Assembly (NCBI RefSeq): GCF_003002095.1
Contig: NZ_PVZC01000003.1
Location: forward strand, 124,001 to 188,000
Length of the DNA stretch: 64,000 nt
Source of the DNA: Allonocardiopsis opalescens
GTDB taxonomy: Bacteria > Actinomycetota > Actinomycetes > Streptosporangiales > Streptosporangiaceae
Reading direction: 5' to 3'
Below, piece by piece: positions 51,154 to 64,000 of this stretch. The position numbers were made by a program, and so were the translations under genes. Below the pieces are notes generated by a model. The model was given only the letters and a program-made list of their open reading frames with translations, made no database searches and was not told the origin of the DNA. Positions within the stretch are counted from its first letter, which is position 1, and every line of letters begins with the position of its first letter.

Positions 51154-52875
51154 GTGGCTGACCCGACGATCAATCTGGCCGCGGTGTGGGCCCGGGCGCT
51201 CAGCAGCCTGGACAACAGCTCGCTACCGCCCCAGCAGCGCGCCTGGCTGCCGCAGACCAGGCCGCTCGGGCTCGTCCAGGACACCGCGCTGCTCGCGGCC
51301 CCGAACGAGTTCGCCAAGGAGATCCTGGAGACCCGCCTGCGCCCCCTGATCAGCCACGCCCTCTCGCGGGAGCTGGGTCGGGAGATCCGGGTGGCCGTGA
51401 CGGTCGACCCGATGGCGGTGCAGCCGACCTCCCCCGCCCCCTCCCCTCCCCCCTCCTCCGAGCCCGACGCCCGGACCGCGCCCCTGGACCGCGGCGGTTA
51501 TCCACAGGCGCCCGAGCCGGTGGGGCGGCATGCCCAGCCCGCCGAGTACGATGCCGCGGCCGTCCCGGCCGCGCACGCACAGGCGCCGTCGCCCTTCGGC
51601 GAGCCCGCCCGCCCCCGGCCGGCCGAACCGGAGCCGCCGCGCTACGAGCAGGGCCCCGGCCCCGACACCCGGCAGCCCTTCGCGGCGCCGACGGCCGCAC
51701 CGCGGTACGCCGCCGCGCCGCCCTCCCCCGTCCCCTCCGGAGACGGGTCCGGTCCGCCGCCCCCGCAGCCGGGCGGCGTCGCGGGCGTCGCCCCGCCGGA
51801 GGGCGACGACGGCCCGCCGGGCGAGGAGACCCCGGGCGAGCACGCCCGGCTGAACCCGAAGTACACCTTCGACACCTTCGTCATCGGGTCGAGCAACCGC
51901 TTCGCCCACGCCGCCGCCGTCGCGGTGGCCGAGGCGCCCGCCAAGGCCTACAACCCGCTGTTCATCTACGGCGACTCCGGCCTCGGCAAGACCCACCTGC
52001 TGCACGCCATCGGCCACTACGCCCAGCGCCTCTACGACGGCGCCCGGGTGCGCTATGTGAGTTCCGAGGAGTTCACCAACGACTTCATCAACTCCATCCG
52101 CGACGGCAAGGCGGACGGATTCCGGCGGCGGTACCGCGATGTCGACATCCTGCTGGTCGACGACATCCAGTTCCTGGAGAACAAGGAGCAGACGCAGGAG
52201 GAGTTCTTCCACACCTTCAACACCCTGCACAACGCCAACAAGCAGATCGTCATCTCCAGCGACCGCGCCCCCAAGCAGCTGGTCACCCTGGAGGACCGGC
52301 TCAGGAACCGCTTCGAGTGGGGGTTGATCACCGACGTGCAGCCGCCCGAACTGGAAACCCGTATCGCGATCCTGTGGAAGAAGGCCGCGCAGGAGGGCCT
52401 GGCCGCGCCGCCGGACGTGCTGGAGTTCATCGCCAGCAAGATCTCCACCAACATCCGCGAGCTGGAGGGCGCGCTGATCCGGGTCACGGCCTTCGCGAGC
52501 CTGAACCGGCAGTCGGTCGACATGCAGCTCGCCGAGATCGTGCTCAAGGACCTCATCCCCGACGACAGCGGGCCGGAGATCACCGCGGCGACGATCATGG
52601 CGCAGACCGCGTCGTACTTCGGGCTGAGCATGGAGGACCTGTGCGGCACCTCGCGCTCGCGGGTCCTGGTCACCGCCCGGCAGATCGCCATGTACCTGTG
52701 CCGCGAGCTCACCGACCTGTCCCTGCCGAAGATCGGTCAGCAGTTCGGCCGCGACCACACCACGGTGATGCACGCCGATCGCAAGATTCGTTCGTTGATG
52801 GCCGAGCGACGCTCGATCTACAACCAGGTGACCGAGTTGACCAACCGGATCAAGCAGCAGGCCCGGAAAGACTGA
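51154..52875 (+). CDS. dnaA: Chromosomal replication initiator protein DnaA
   Basis: 573 residues. Domain [19 protein letters not shown], is followed by a long Pro/Ala-rich domain II (about 90-220), typical of actinobacteria. Domain III is the AAA+ ATPase with [23 protein letters not shown], Walker [16 protein letters not shown], Walker [11 protein letters not shown] and sensor [11 protein letters not shown]. Domain IV is the DNA-binding part with [30 protein letters not shown]. It binds DnaA boxes and melts oriC. The GTG at 51154 is in frame; an ATG at 51141 is not. It is flanked on both sides by DnaA-box clusters. Confidence 0.98.
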   Translation: MADPTINLAAVWARALSSLDNSSLPPQQRAWLPQTRPLGLVQDTALLAAPNEFAKEILETRLRPLISHALSRELGREIRVAVTVDPMAVQPTSPAPSPPPSSEPDARTAPLDRGGYPQAPEPVGRHAQPAEYDAAAVPAAHAQAPSPFGEPARPRPAEPEPPRYEQGPGPDTRQPFAAPTAAPRYAAAPPSPVPSGDGSGPPPPQPGGVAGVAPPEGDDGPPGEETPGEHARLNPKYTFDTFVIGSSNRFAHAAAVAVAEAPAKAYNPLFIYGDSGLGKTHLLHAIGHYAQRLYDGARVRYVSSEEFTNDFINSIRDGKADGFRRRYRDVDILLVDDIQFLENKEQTQEEFFHTFNTLHNANKQIVISSDRAPKQLVTLEDRLRNRFEWGLITDVQPPELETRIAILWKKAAQEGLAAPPDVLEFIASKISTNIRELEGALIRVTAFASLNRQSVDMQLAEIVLKDLIPDDSGPEITAATIMAQTASYFGLSMEDLCGTSRSRVLVTARQIAMYLCRELTDLSLPKIGQQFGRDHTTVMHADRKIRSLMAERRSIYNQVTELTNRIKQQARKD

Positions 52876-53400
52876 CCCTGGGGATAACTCTCCGCCCGGT
52901 GGTCCCGCATTCTTCTCCGGCCGTCCTCCGCTGGCCTGAAGTGGCCCGACACGCCGATTTCCGCTCGACCGACCCGCTGACCTGTGGACAAGGCTGTGGG
53001 TAACTCTGTGGATTAGTGCCCGTTCCCTGTGGGAAAGCTGCGGACAACCTGTGGGCGGCTTGTGGGTGGACTGTGCACGGCGGGACCGCGCCTGTGGGTG
53101 CGGCTGTGCGTAACCGGGGGAAAACCTGTGGACGGCCGTGGGACAACCGATCGCCGTCCACAGGGCACCCCGGTAACCCACAGGTTCACCCACAGCCCCT
53201 GTGGATGAAAATTCCCGCGTTGACGTGCGCTAACAGTGGTTATCCCCAGTATCCACAGCCCCTATTACTATGACGCACCTTGTTAAGCGATAAGGGGGCG
53301 AGAAAACGAAGCTGCGCACAATCTGGGGATAACCCGGCTCCGGCCGACCAGCGGCGGCGACCTGCTCCAGACGGCCGACAGGCGGCCGGGGACCCGGTAC
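52876..53400. other. oriC: Chromosomal origin of replication, oriC
   Basis: The dnaA-dnaN gap (661 bases) is packed with DnaA boxes. Clear ones are TGTGGACAA 52983-52991, TGTGGGTAA 52995-53003, TGTGGATTA 53007-53015, TGTGGGAAA 53028-53036, TGTGGACGG 53127-53135, CCGTCCACA 53154-53162, TAACCCACA 53174-53182, TGTGGATGA 53200-53208, TTATCCCCA 53240-53248 and GTATCCACA 53249-53257, with several weaker copies between. The left half is mostly in one orientation and the right half reversed. The AT-richer stretch at about 53258-53295 (CCCTATTACTATGACGC and following) is the best candidate for the unwinding element. A promoter and Shine-Dalgarno for dnaN follow. Confidence 0.93.
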
Positions 53401-53536
53401 GGTGGAGCGGATTGCTGGTGGGGTCGCCGCGCATCCTCCGAGGAACGCCGCCCGCGCCACGGCCGCCGCCACGGCGGACGGCGACGCGGCCCGCAGGACC
53501 CCGCAGACGACGAGCCCGCAGGTTGGGGAGGGCCAA

Positions 53537-54664
53537 GTGAAATTCCGGGTTGATCGCGACTCGCTCGCCGAGGCGGTGGCGTGGACCGCGCGCACCCTGC
53601 CGGTGCGCCCCCCCGTCCCCGTCCTGGCCGGGATGCTGCTGGAGGCGGGCGACCGCCTCAAGCTGTCGAGCTTCGACTACGAGGTCTCGGCGCAGGTGTC
53701 CGTCGACATCGACGTCGACGAGCCGGGCAGCGCGCTGGTGTCGGGGCGGCTGCTCGCCGAGATCACCCGCAGCCTCCCCGCACAGCCTGTGGACATCGAG
53801 ACCGACGGCTCCAAGGTCACCGTCTCGTGCGGCACCGCCAAGTTCACCCTGCTCACCCTCCCCGTCGAGGACTACCCCACCCTCCCGGAGATGCCCGAGC
53901 TCACCGGCTCCGTCGGCAGCGACGCCTTCGCCGCCGCGGTCGGCCAGGTCGCGATCGCCGCCGGGCGCGACGACACCCTGCCCGTGCTGACCGGCGTGCG
54001 GATCGAGATCGAGAACGACACCGTCACCCTCGCCTCCACCGACCGCTACCGCCTCGCCGTCCGCGAACTCCAGTGGAAGCCGGAGCGGCCCGACATCTCG
54101 GCCGTCGCGCTGATCCCGGCCAAGACCCTCGCCGACACCGCCAAGTCCCTCACCGCCGGAGCGGAGGTCGCCATCGCGCTGGCCGCCGCGGGGGGCGCGG
54201 GCGAGGGCATGATCGGCTTCGAGGGCGGCGGCCGCCGCACCACCACCCGGCTGCTCGACGGCGACTTCCCCAAGTACCGCTCGCTGCTGCCGAGCGAGTT
54301 CAACGCGCAGGCGGAGATCCAGACCGCCCCCTTCGTCGACGCCGTGAAGCGCGTCGCCCTGGTGGCCGAACGCAACACCCCGCTGCGGCTGGCGTTCAGC
54401 CAGGGCCAGGTGGTGCTGGAGGCGGGCACCGGCGACGAGGCCCAGGCCGTGGAGGTGCTGGAGGCCGCCCTGGACGGCGACTACATCCAGATCGCCTTCA
54501 ACCACACCTTCCTGCTCGACGGCCTCGGCGCCATCGGATCCGACACTGCGCGGCTTCAGTTCACCAGTTCAACGAAGCCCGCCATCCTTACCGGGAAGCC
54601 TGCGGACGACTCCGGCACCTCGGACTATCGTTACCTGCTGATGCCCGTTCGCCTGAACGGCTGA
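53537..54664 (+). CDS. dnaN: DNA polymerase III beta sliding clamp
   Basis: 375 residues. Starts KFRVDRDSLAEAVAWTARTLPVRPPVPVLAGMLLEA. The three similar clamp domains follow, with VSCGTAKFTLLTLPVEDYPTLPEMP, ALIPAKTLADTAKSL, TTTRLLDGDFPKYRSLLPSEF and a C-terminal YLLMPVRLNG that carries the conserved MPVRL end. It encircles DNA and tethers polymerase III. The GTG start has GGGGAGGG upstream; the open frame to 53402 lies in the origin region. Confidence 0.98.
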   Translation: MKFRVDRDSLAEAVAWTARTLPVRPPVPVLAGMLLEAGDRLKLSSFDYEVSAQVSVDIDVDEPGSALVSGRLLAEITRSLPAQPVDIETDGSKVTVSCGTAKFTLLTLPVEDYPTLPEMPELTGSVGSDAFAAAVGQVAIAAGRDDTLPVLTGVRIEIENDTVTLASTDRYRLAVRELQWKPERPDISAVALIPAKTLADTAKSLTAGAEVAIALAAAGGAGEGMIGFEGGGRRTTTRLLDGDFPKYRSLLPSEFNAQAEIQTAPFVDAVKRVALVAERNTPLRLAFSQGQVVLEAGTGDEAQAVEVLEAALDGDYIQIAFNHTFLLDGLGAIGSDTARLQFTSSTKPAILTGKPADDSGTSDYRYLLMPVRLNG

Positions 54665-54752
54665 CACCGCCGCGCCGCGACGCGCACGGGGGCGCCAGGC
54701 ACCTCCGGCGTGCCCGCGTCACCGGCGACGGCTTCGCGAGACAGGGGACACG

Positions 54753-55640
54753 ATGCAGATCGGGATGATCGGCCTGGGCCGGATGGGCGGCAATATGGCC
54801 CAGCGGCTGCGCGACAACGGTCACGAGGTCATCGGCTACGACCACAGCCCCGACCGCCGCGATGTCGCGAGCCTGCCCGAACTCGTCGAGCGGCTGGCCG
54901 CCCCCCGCGCGGTGTGGGTGATGGTCCCGGCCGGCGAACCCACCAGGGCGACCATCACCGAGCTGTCCGGCCTGCTGTCGGAGGGCGACATCGTCGTCGA
55001 CGGCGGCAACTCCCACTACCTGGACGACCGCCACCACGCCGAGGAACTGGGCGCGCGCGGCATCGGCTTCGTCGACGTCGGGGTGAGCGGCGGCGTGTGG
55101 GGCCGCGAGAACGGCTACGCGCTGATGGCGGGCGGCGAGGCCGAGCACATCGACCGGGTGCGGCCGATCTTCGACGCGCTCAAGCCGACCGGCGACTTCG
55201 GCTTCGTGCACGCGGGCGGCGTCGGCGCGGGCCACTACACCAAGATGGTCCACAACGGCATCGAGTACGGCATGATGCAGTCCTTCGCCGAGGGCTACGA
55301 GCTGCTCGCCGCCTCCGACATCGTCCACGACGTGCCGGGCACCTTCCGCAGCTGGAAGGAGGGCACCGTCATCCGCTCCTGGCTGCTCGATCTGCTGGTG
55401 CGCGCCCTCGACGACGACGCCGACCTCAGCGCCATCAAGGGCTACGCCGAGGACTCCGGCGAGGGCCGCTGGACCGTGCAGGCCGCCGTCGACCACGCCG
55501 TGCCGCTGCCGGTGATCACCGCCGCCCTCTACGCCCGCTTCGCCTCCCGCCAGGAGGAGTCGCAGGCGATGAAAGTGGTGGCCGCCCTCCGCAACCAGTT
55601 CGGCGGCCACGCCGTCGCCAAGGAGGACCCGGCGGGCTGA
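54753..55640 (+). CDS. gnd: 6-phosphogluconate dehydrogenase, short NAD-type form
   Basis: 295 residues, the short form lacking the long C-terminal domain duplication. The Rossmann MQIGMIGLGRMGGNMAQRL, with GYDHSPDR after beta-2 (Asp suggests NAD preference), is followed by VDGGNSHY, GVSGGVWGRENGYALMAGG and GAGHYTKMVHNGIEYGMMQ with the catalytic Lys-His-Asn. It decarboxylates 6-phosphogluconate to ribulose 5-phosphate. gnd between dnaN and recF is a conserved streptomycete-type arrangement. Confidence 0.95.
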   Translation: MQIGMIGLGRMGGNMAQRLRDNGHEVIGYDHSPDRRDVASLPELVERLAAPRAVWVMVPAGEPTRATITELSGLLSEGDIVVDGGNSHYLDDRHHAEELGARGIGFVDVGVSGGVWGRENGYALMAGGEAEHIDRVRPIFDALKPTGDFGFVHAGGVGAGHYTKMVHNGIEYGMMQSFAEGYELLAASDIVHDVPGTFRSWKEGTVIRSWLLDLLVRALDDDADLSAIKGYAEDSGEGRWTVQAAVDHAVPLPVITAALYARFASRQEESQAMKVVAALRNQFGGHAVAKEDPAG

Positions 55641-55648
55641 GCCGGCCG

Positions 55649-55784
55649 CCCCCGCCCCCACCCCTCCCCGACCAGGGGGCTGACCACCCCAAAGGCCAAG
55701 GCGCCCGCCCAGCGTGGCAGGTGTCAAGGGGCGGTGCCAGTGGGGCGGGCTAGGGTCTGTGGACGGTGGAGAAGTTGTCCACAG
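55649..55784 (-). repeat. Interspersed element, copy C (inverted boxes, CCCCTTGACA, G4)
   Basis: Read on the minus strand: CTGTGGAC (55784 down), N12, GTCCACAG, then CCCCTTGACA (55731 to 55722) 26 bases after the TCCACA core. A 31-base spacer, GGGGTGGTCAGCCCCCTGGT, and G-tracts GGGG-A-GGGG-TG-GGGG-C-GGGG ending at 55649 follow. It lies in the gnd-recF gap, opposite to both genes, so it is not their promoter. Confidence 0.75.
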
Positions 55785-55864
55785 GGTGGGCCGGGGGCTT
55801 GTGGATGGAGTGGTGGGCCGGGCGCCCGGCCGCCGCGACGGAAGGCGGGAGTGAGGAGGAGGGC

Positions 55865-56987
55865 ATGTACGTCTCGCACCTCCAGCTGGCCGACTTCCGC
55901 TCCTACCGCGGTGTCGACATCGAGCTCGGCCCCGGCGTCTCCACTTTCCTGGGGGCCAACGGGCAGGGCAAGACCAACCTGGTCGAGGCGGTCGGCTACC
56001 TCGCCACCCTCGGCAGCCACCGGGTGTCCACCGACGCGCCGCTGGTCCGCCAGGGCGCCGAGCGCGCCATCGTGCGCGCCGCGATCGTCAACCGCGACCG
56101 CCACGCCGTCGTCGAGCTGGAGATCAACCCGGGGCGGGCCAACCGCGCCCGCGTCAACCGCGCCCCGGCCGCCCGCCCCCGCGAGATCCTCGGCCTGCTG
56201 CGCGCCGTGCTCTTCGCGCCCGAGGACCTCGCGTTGGTCAAGGGCGACCCCGGCGAGCGCCGCCGCTTCCTGGACGAGCTGCTCGTCGCCCGCACCCCCC
56301 GCATGGCGGCGGTGCGGGCCGACTACGACCGGGTGCTCAAGCAGCGCAACGCCCTGCTCAAATCGGCGGCCGCCGCCCGGCGCGGCGGCCGATCCGGCAC
56401 CGAGCTGCCCACCCTCGACGTGTGGGACTCCCACCTCGCCGAGGTCGGCGCCGAACTCCTCGCCGCCCGGATCGAGCTGGTCGCCGAGCTGAACCCGCTC
56501 GCGGGCAAGTCCTACGCCGCGCTCACCAGCTCCGGCGGACCCGCCGTCCTCTCCTACCGCAGCTCCCTGGACCCCGACCGGCCGCCACCCGCCGACCGCG
56601 CCGAACTCGTCCAGGCGCTGCTGGACGCGGTGGCCCGCTCCCGCCCCGCGGAGCTGGAGCGGGGCATCAGCCTCGTCGGCCCGCACCGCGACGACCTCGT
56701 CCTCAACCTCGGCACCCTCCCCGCCCGCGGCTACGCCAGCCACGGCGAGTCCTGGTCGTTCGCGCTGGCGCTGCGGCTGTCCGGCTACGAGCTGCTGCGC
56801 GCCGACGGCACCGACCCGGTGCTGCTCCTGGACGACGTCTTCGCCGAACTCGACGTCGAGCGCCGCACCAGGCTGGCCGGGGTCGTCACCACCGCCGAGC
56901 AGGTCGTCATCACCGCGGCGGTGGCCGAGGACGTGCCCTCCGTGCTCACCGGCGCGCGCTTCCGCGTCGACGGCGGGGAGGTGCGGC

Positions 56988-56995
<8 letters not shown>
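55865..56995 (+). CDS. recF: DNA replication and repair protein RecF
   Basis: 376 residues of the SMC-like ATPase family: [21 protein letters not shown], Walker [22 protein letters not shown], then [61 protein letters not shown] (signature) and [17 protein letters not shown] (Walker B). It loads RecA at gaps together with RecO and RecR. Its last codons overlap dciA by eight bases. Confidence 0.97.
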
Positions 56996-59830
<2,835 letters not shown>

Positions 59831-59894
59831 GCAGCCCCCGGCGCCGCCCGTCGGCGAACCACCCCACGAAGGAACACGAAGGATCGGTATCGAC

Positions 59895-62423
<2,529 letters not shown>

Positions 62424-62549
62424 ATTTCCCGGAGCCTTTCGGGGCAAACCACTACCATGCCGACGTCAGCGGGTCCGGCCCCCACCGAACCGACCGACGC
62501 CGAGCAGCATCCCGACCACGACCAGCGAGGGTAACGAGGCTAACGGGCC

Positions 62550-63224
62550 ATGTCTGACCAGCCGTACCGGCCGAACTCCGGCCCGCAATCCAGCCCGCAG
62601 GGGCCCAACTCCGCCATGAGCCGCCCCGGCCAGCCCGGCAGCGGCGTCAAGACCGGAACACCGCCCCCCGCGGCACAGCCCAACGGAACGCGCCCGACCC
62701 CGTCGGGAGGTACGGCGGCAAGCAACGGGGCCCAGGTCCGCCCGGGCTTCAGCGCCCCCAGCGGCCCCCGGCCCGCCGCCAAACCCACCCAGCCGGCCCA
62801 GCCCGTCCAGTCGGGCGGCGGCACCGTGCCCGCCGCCCGGCCGCCGGCCAAAGGCGTCCGCAAGGCCCACCTCACCCTCAGCCGGGTCGAACCCTGGTCG
62901 GTGATGAAGTTCAGCTTCGTCATCTCACTGGTGTGCTTCATCATCCTGTTCGTCGCCGTCGTCGTGATCTACCTGATCCTGTCCGGGCTCGGCGTCTTCG
63001 ACGCCCTCATCGACACCCTCACCCAGCTCGGCAACGAAGACGGCGGCACCGACTTCGACCCCTCATCCTGGTTCTCACCCGGAACCATCCTCGGCTACAG
63101 CGGCCTCATCGGCGCCCTCAACGTCATCCTCATCACCGCCCTGTGCACCGTCGGCGCGATGCTCTACAACATCGCCGCCGACCTCGTCGGCGGCGTCGAC
63201 ATGACCCTCAGCGAAACGGACTGA
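62550..63224 (+). CDS. DUF3566 membrane protein
   Basis: 224 residues. The first 105 are a Pro/Ser/Gly-rich disordered tail. The DUF3566 domain follows: KAHLTLSRVEPWSVMKFSFVISLVCFIILFVAVVVIYLIL, an extracytoplasmic helical loop (GVFDALIDTLTQLG) and a second membrane helix, GALNVILITALCTVGAMLYNIAADLVGGVDMTL. It is always found after gyrA in actinobacteria (Streptomyces and Mycobacterium). Function is unknown; in mycobacteria the corresponding protein CwsA is involved in division and wall synthesis, though homology between the two is not certain. Confidence 0.88.
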   Translation: MSDQPYRPNSGPQSSPQGPNSAMSRPGQPGSGVKTGTPPPAAQPNGTRPTPSGGTAASNGAQVRPGFSAPSGPRPAAKPTQPAQPVQSGGGTVPAARPPAKGVRKAHLTLSRVEPWSVMKFSFVISLVCFIILFVAVVVIYLILSGLGVFDALIDTLTQLGNEDGGTDFDPSSWFSPGTILGYSGLIGALNVILITALCTVGAMLYNIAADLVGGVDMTLSETD

Positions 63225-63311
63225 CCCACCCCGCCGACGCGATACGATCGAGAAGTCCGCAAGGCACCGCCCAGGTGGACCCCGGGCGAACCCGCTGGCC
63301 CCGCCAAACGA

Positions 63312-63340
63312 TTCGCCTCCACCCGAACCGGTGCGATAAC
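63312..63340 (+). promoter_or_regulatory. Promoter of tRNA-Ile
   Basis: TTCGCC (63312-63317) and GATAAC (63335-63340) with a 17-base spacer, 16 bases before the mature tRNA 5' end. Confidence 0.5.
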
Positions 63341-63356
63341 CTTCCGGACGTATCCC

Positions 63357-63430
63357 GGGCGTATAGCTCAGTCGGTTAGAGCGCATCCCTGATAAGGATG
63401 AGGCCCCAGGTTCAAGTCCTGGTACGCCCA
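63357..63430 (+). tRNA. tRNA-Ile(GAT)
   Basis: 74 bases with a perfect seven-pair acceptor stem (GGGCGTA with TACGCCC), D-arm AGCTCAGTCGGTTAGAGCG, anticodon loop CTGATAA with GAT at 63391-63393, and T-arm CCAGGTTCAAGTCCTGG. The discriminator is A. The 3' CCA is not encoded (next bases CCGG) and must be added by the CCA enzyme. An tRNA-Ile after gyrA-DUF3566 is common in actinobacteria. Confidence 0.97.
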
Positions 63431-63499
63431 CCGGATCCTTGGGCCGTCCCTGCTCGCAAGCCGTTGGCTTGCTCGCCGGGGCGGCTCCGTTGTGTTGGC

Positions 63500-63519
63500 C
63501 CGGGGGCATGGCCCCCCGG
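63500..63519 (+). terminator. First hairpin after tRNA-Ile
   Basis: CCGGGGG and CCCCCGG pair over a short loop about 70 bases after the tRNA. Confidence 0.6.
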
Positions 63520-63530
63520 AACCCCCCACA

Positions 63531-63552
63531 CCAGGGGGCTGCCGCCCCCTGG
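63531..63552 (+). terminator. Second hairpin after tRNA-Ile
   Basis: CCAGGGGGC-TGCC-GCCCCCTGG, a perfect 9-bp stem. The tandem arrangement of the two hairpins suggests efficient termination. Confidence 0.65.
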
Positions 63553-63566
63553 ACCCCCGCCACCCC

Positions 63567-63762
63567 CACATCCTTCGGTCGCGCCTCGGTGATGTGGGGC
63601 GAATTGAACCCGGTGGGTGAGCGGCCGTCGTTGACGGGTGTGGGGCTGTGCCCCTTGCCCCCGCACATCCGTGAGGTCGCGCTTCCACGGTGTGGGGTGG
63701 ATTGAGTCTGGTGGGTGATCGGCCGTCGTTCGCGGGTGCGGGGCTGTGTCTCTCGCCCCCGG
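63567..63762. repeat. Two imperfect 98-bp direct repeats
   Basis: GGTCGCGC (63577 and 63675), ATTGA (63603 and 63701) and GGCCGTCGTT (63623 and 63721) all recur at a period of exactly 98 bases, with similar sequence between. Each unit contains CACATCC and GTGTGGGG/GATGTGGGG that could form a hairpin. It is downstream of the tRNA and its terminators. Confidence 0.75.
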
Positions 63763-63794
63763 TGAGGCTCTGGGGCGAGCGGGGCGTTCGAGTG

Positions 63795-64000
63795 TTACGT
63801 CTTGGAGGGGGACGACCCACGTAGCGTGCGCAGGGGCTCCCAGTCGGCTCCGGACGGGTACCGATGAATTCGAGTGCGCCTGCCAGGCCCTCGGTGTCGT
63901 GGAAGGACTCGATGCGGGAGGTCTCGCCCTGTTTGTTCGTCTGGATGTGGTCGACCTCATAGAAGCCGAGCGTCCGGCCGTCCTCGGTGGTCCCCTCGTA
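63795..64000 (-). pseudogene. Partial gene, apparently frameshifted near its 3' end
   Basis: The minus strand enters the window at 64000 with convincing coding sequence: YEGTTEDGRTLGFYEVDHIQ, then TNKQGETSRIESFHDTEGLAGALEFIGT. The pattern fits a small NTF2/SnoaL-like domain, but the family is not certain. After about 63856 the same frame turns into random Arg/Pro-rich sequence and runs on into the antisense of the tRNA. A different frame there reads SGADWEPLRTLRGSSPSKT and stops at TTA 63795-63797, which looks like the true C-terminus. A one-base indel near 63853-63860 is implied; it may be a real mutation or a sequence error. Confidence 0.5.

Noticed and set aside
63368-63820. Minus-strand 150-residue open frame overlapping tRNA-Ile
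   Set aside because: It runs antisense through a tRNA, two terminators and a repeat; only sequence beyond about 63795 looks coding.

Overview
This window is the replication-origin region of a high-GC actinobacterial chromosome. It carries the usual actinobacterial gene order around the origin: rpmH, rnpA, yidD, yidC, jag, rsmG, parA and parB on one side of dnaA, and dnaN, gnd, recF, dciA, gyrB and gyrA on the other. Farther left is the conserved block dnaB, MATE, rplI, rpsR, ssb, rpsF, GT87, PBP, PadR, ino1, then pcnB, murJ, pseudokinase, sigM and trxBA. Very high GC, frequent GTG and TTG starts, a Streptomyces-like order and a SigR-type trxB promoter fit Streptomycetales or Streptosporangiales. 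Nocardiopsaceae is my best guess, but that is inference.

Layout. 1-9.7 kb is an accessory stretch: a cut MFS transporter, a CatB/Vat-like acetyltransferase next to an antibiotic-resistance ABC-F protein with a probable attenuator, an SDR/TetR pair with twin operators, a DUF418 membrane protein and a RibD-C reductase. 10.1-24.6 kb runs from dnaB, which is interrupted by a class 3 intein, through a MATE exporter, two tandem Tat-exported PGRP amidases, the S6/SSB/S18/L9 operon, a GT87 mannosyltransferase-like protein, a bifunctional penicillin-binding protein, a PadR regulator and inositol-phosphate synthase. 24.7-31.6 kb is a second accessory stretch with a GH43-like protein, MarR, an AlkD-like protein, a three-repeat GWTT protein in AT-richer DNA, and a HAD/ROK divergent pair.

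31.6-44.6 kb holds the CCA-adding enzyme, a DUF6049-type secreted protein, two tandem MurJ flippases, a separate membrane-anchored pseudokinase, SigM with its anti-sigma factor, and the thioredoxin system. 44.6-50.5 kb holds parAB with three parS sites, rsmG, jag, yidC, yidD, rnpA and rpmH, all read leftward. 50.5-63.2 kb is read rightward: dnaA, oriC, dnaN, gnd, recF, dciA, gyrB, gyrA and a DUF3566 membrane protein. After these come tRNA-Ile, two terminators, a 98-bp tandem repeat and a partial, apparently frameshifted gene.

The most novel item is a non-coding element present three times (27.25-27.37 kb, 37.86-37.99 kb, 55.65-55.78 kb). Each copy has a TCCACAG box exactly 26 bases before CCCCTTGACA, then 30-39 bases, then GGGTGG-N3-GCCCCCTGGT, and ends in a G-quadruplex motif. 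Two copies add an inverted CTGTGGAC box 12 bases farther out. All three point toward oriC, so the G-rich strand is always the leading-strand template. Other notable points are the dnaB intein with both homing-endonuclease aspartates replaced, a three-codon leader ORF before the ABC-F gene, and several perfect palindromes lying on or near inferred transcription starts.
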